8,933 nt of DNA from an uncultured Clostridia bacterium. GTDB lineage: Bacteria; Bacillota_A; Clostridia; Christensenellales; CAG-138. Both the position numbers and the translations under genes were made by a program. Below, one piece after another: positions 7,935 through 8,933 of this stretch. Each line of letters starts with the position of its first letter. The stretch's first letter is position 1. The DNA is taken from positions 1-8,933 of the forward strand of contig CAMORL010000063.1 in the NCBI GenBank assembly GCA_946623765.1, given 5' to 3'. Under the pieces are notes generated by a model. The model did not search any database. It was not told where the DNA came from and worked only from the letters and a program-made list of their open reading frames with translations.

Positions 7935-8597
7935 ATGGATTTTTCAAGCACCATCAGTGAAGTCTTCAACTTCTCTACCAACCAGGTCGTACCGCTTCTG
8001 GTCGCCGTTATCCTGTCGTTCGTCATCGGTTTGTTCGTGTATCTGATCTACCGGCTGACGTTCTCCGGCGTCATCTATTCCAAGACCTATAACATGAGCC
8101 TTGTCATGCTGACGATGGTTTCCACAATGGTCATTTTGATCATGTCGAACAACGTCAAGCTGTCCCTCGGTATGGTCGGCGCACTGTCCATCGTGCGTTT
8201 CCGTACCGCGATCAAGGATCCGATCGACACCGTGTTCATGTTCTGGGCGATTGCAGAGGGCATCGTGCTCGGCGCGGGCTTCTATCTTGCGGCAATCGTC
8301 GGCGCGATCCTGATCGGCGTGTTCATGCTGCTGCTCGCTTCGTCCAAGAAGAAGGCGTCCCTGCCGTACCTCTTGATCCTGCACTATGAAGAACGTGCTT
8401 CAAAGCAGATCAAGGCAATGGTCGCACAGATCCCGTATGCGCGCGTCAAGTCCAAGACCGTGCAGCGCGAGGGCATCGAGCTTGCGGTTGAGCTTCGCGT
8501 CCGTTCCAGCGAGACCGGCTTTGTCGACAAGTTCCTGCGCGTTGACGGCGTCTACGACGCAACGCTGATCGCTCACCAGGGCGATATGATCTCTTAA
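7935..8597 (+). CDS. DUF4956 family membrane protein
   Basis: This 220-residue integral membrane protein has no established function. Hydrophobic segments lie at about 18-39, 54-71, 97-115 and 116-135. Between the second and third is the conserved signature LGMVGALSIVRFRTAIKDP (78-96; RFRT at 88-91), a polar, charged stretch typical of DUF4956 proteins. A KKK cluster at 138-140 marks the start of a soluble C-terminal domain (about 143-216), probably cytosolic. Its alternating strands and helix look like an ACT or ferredoxin-like fold (YLLILHYEE, then a helix, then ELAVELRVRS). The run FRTAIKDP...FWAIAEGIVLGAGFYLAAIVGAIL resembles the GLTTAA...W..AAIG.A.GAG.Y region of MgtC/SapB proteins as I recall them, suggesting a distant relationship. 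It is the last gene of the CotH-VTC unit, 33 bases after the VTC stop and followed by a terminator. Family assignment is good. A role as membrane partner or channel for the VTC protein is inference. Confidence 0.86.
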   Translation: MDFSSTISEVFNFSTNQVVPLLVAVILSFVIGLFVYLIYRLTFSGVIYSKTYNMSLVMLTMVSTMVILIMSNNVKLSLGMVGALSIVRFRTAIKDPIDTVFMFWAIAEGIVLGAGFYLAAIVGAILIGVFMLLLASSKKKASLPYLLILHYEERASKQIKAMVAQIPYARVKSKTVQREGIELAVELRVRSSETGFVDKFLRVDGVYDATLIAHQGDMIS

Positions 8598-8621
8598 TTG
8601 AGAAACCTGAATAACAGTTCG

Positions 8622-8657
8622 GAATCGGAAGCATCAATCGGTGCTTCCGATTCTTTT
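8622..8657 (+). terminator. Rho-independent terminator after the DUF4956 gene
   Basis: A perfect 12-bp stem (8622-8633 pairing with 8642-8653) encloses an 8-base loop and is followed directly by TTTT and then CT. It starts 25 bases after the DUF4956 stop and ends the three-gene unit. The T run is short but the stem is strong. The reverse strand has no comparable T run at the opposite foot. Confidence 0.88.
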
Positions 8658-8865
8658 CTATCTATAAATTGTAAGAGTTAAATTCATGATGCAATTGCGC
8701 TGCGGGTTATAGTCGTATTCTGCCGGCGGCGACGAATTGCGTTGATACAGAGCAATACGACAGATGAAGGAAGGAAGACGACAGTAAGTCCGAGGGAATG
8801 GGAAACAGAGAATTGCCATTGAAACGAATCGCAAAACATGAGCATACAATCCTTTTCAGGGAAGC
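8658..8865. other. Intergenic stretch without a recognisable gene
   Basis: About 210 bases lie between the terminator and the A-tract promoter block. Short reverse-strand open frames occur here, but the two longest begin at TTG codons, contain no recognisable family motif and have no clear ribosome binding site. No tRNA cloverleaf or known riboswitch pattern was recognised. The only structure noticed is the imperfect hairpin at 8712-8761. Confidence 0.6.
8712..8761. repeat. Imperfect inverted repeat in the intergenic region
   Basis: GTCGTATT (8712-8719) is the exact reverse complement of AATACGAC (8754-8761). Inside it, CTG (8720-8722) can pair with CAG (8748-8750) across a three-base bulge, leaving a 25-base loop. 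It is not followed by a T run, so it is not a classical terminator. It might be a small RNA element or a chance repeat. Confidence 0.35.
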
Positions 8866-8928
8866 AAAAAAATATACAGAAAAAAGTCAAAAAAAGGTAT
8901 TGACAAAAGGGGAAAGGAGGAGTAATAT
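8866..8928 (+). promoter_or_regulatory. Near-consensus promoter with upstream A-tracts, reading out of the window
   Basis: TTGACA (8900-8905, perfect -35) is followed after exactly 17 bases by TAATAT (8923-8928, four of six consensus positions). Phased A-runs at 8866-8895 lie directly upstream, where an UP element would bind the RNA polymerase alpha subunit. The spacer contains AAAGGAGG, which resembles a ribosome binding site but has no start codon nearby and lies before the expected transcription start (about 8935). The layout is like stable RNA promoters of Firmicutes. The gene served lies beyond the right edge and is not visible. Confidence 0.8.
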
Positions 8929-8933
8929 AAGGC

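Noticed and set aside
8658..8890. Small reverse-strand open frames of 63 and 68 residues
   Set aside because: Both begin at TTG codons, lack a ribosome binding site and recognisable motifs, and overlap each other in different frames.

Overview
The window looks like a chromosomal segment of a moderately GC-rich member of the Firmicutes (Bacillota), probably class Clostridia. The grounds are Firmicutes-style core genes, GGAGG-type ribosome binding sites, extended -10 promoters, AT-rich intergenic DNA around GC-rich genes, and the gene families present. Genus and species cannot be read from the sequence. All five genes are on the + strand, and no mobile element, CRISPR array or RNA gene was seen.

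Left part (1-3682): housekeeping genes. The window opens inside gyrA (DNA gyrase subunit A; about the first 53 residues lie outside). Four bases after its stop comes cca, the HD-domain tRNA CCA-adding nucleotidyltransferase. Its likely ribosome binding site lies inside the end of gyrA, so the two are probably translated from one message.

Middle part (3683-8657): a self-contained three-gene unit. A good extended -10 promoter (3726-3753) precedes a 1132-residue secreted or membrane-anchored CotH-family protein. It carries three lamin-tail domains, a chitobiase-C-like beta domain and a C-terminal CotH kinase domain. Its last codon overlaps (ATGA) the start of a 237-residue VTC-domain protein of the polyphosphate polymerase family. 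After 33 bases comes a 220-residue DUF4956 membrane protein with its own strong ribosome binding site and a possible internal promoter. A perfect 12-bp hairpin followed by a T run closes the unit.

This CotH-VTC-DUF4956 cassette is the main interest of the window. It pairs a cytosolic polyphosphate-polymerase fold, a separate four-helix membrane protein and an extracytoplasmic kinase-like protein. The working hypothesis is a phosphate or polyphosphate transfer system acting across the membrane on surface molecules. I know of no experimentally established role for this gene set, and the joint function is inference.

Right part (8658-8933): about 210 bases with no credible gene, containing one imperfect hairpin. 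It is followed by an A-tract block and a near-consensus promoter (TTGACA, 17 bases, TAATAT) firing rightward out of the window. This resembles the promoter of a stable RNA operon or another strongly expressed gene.
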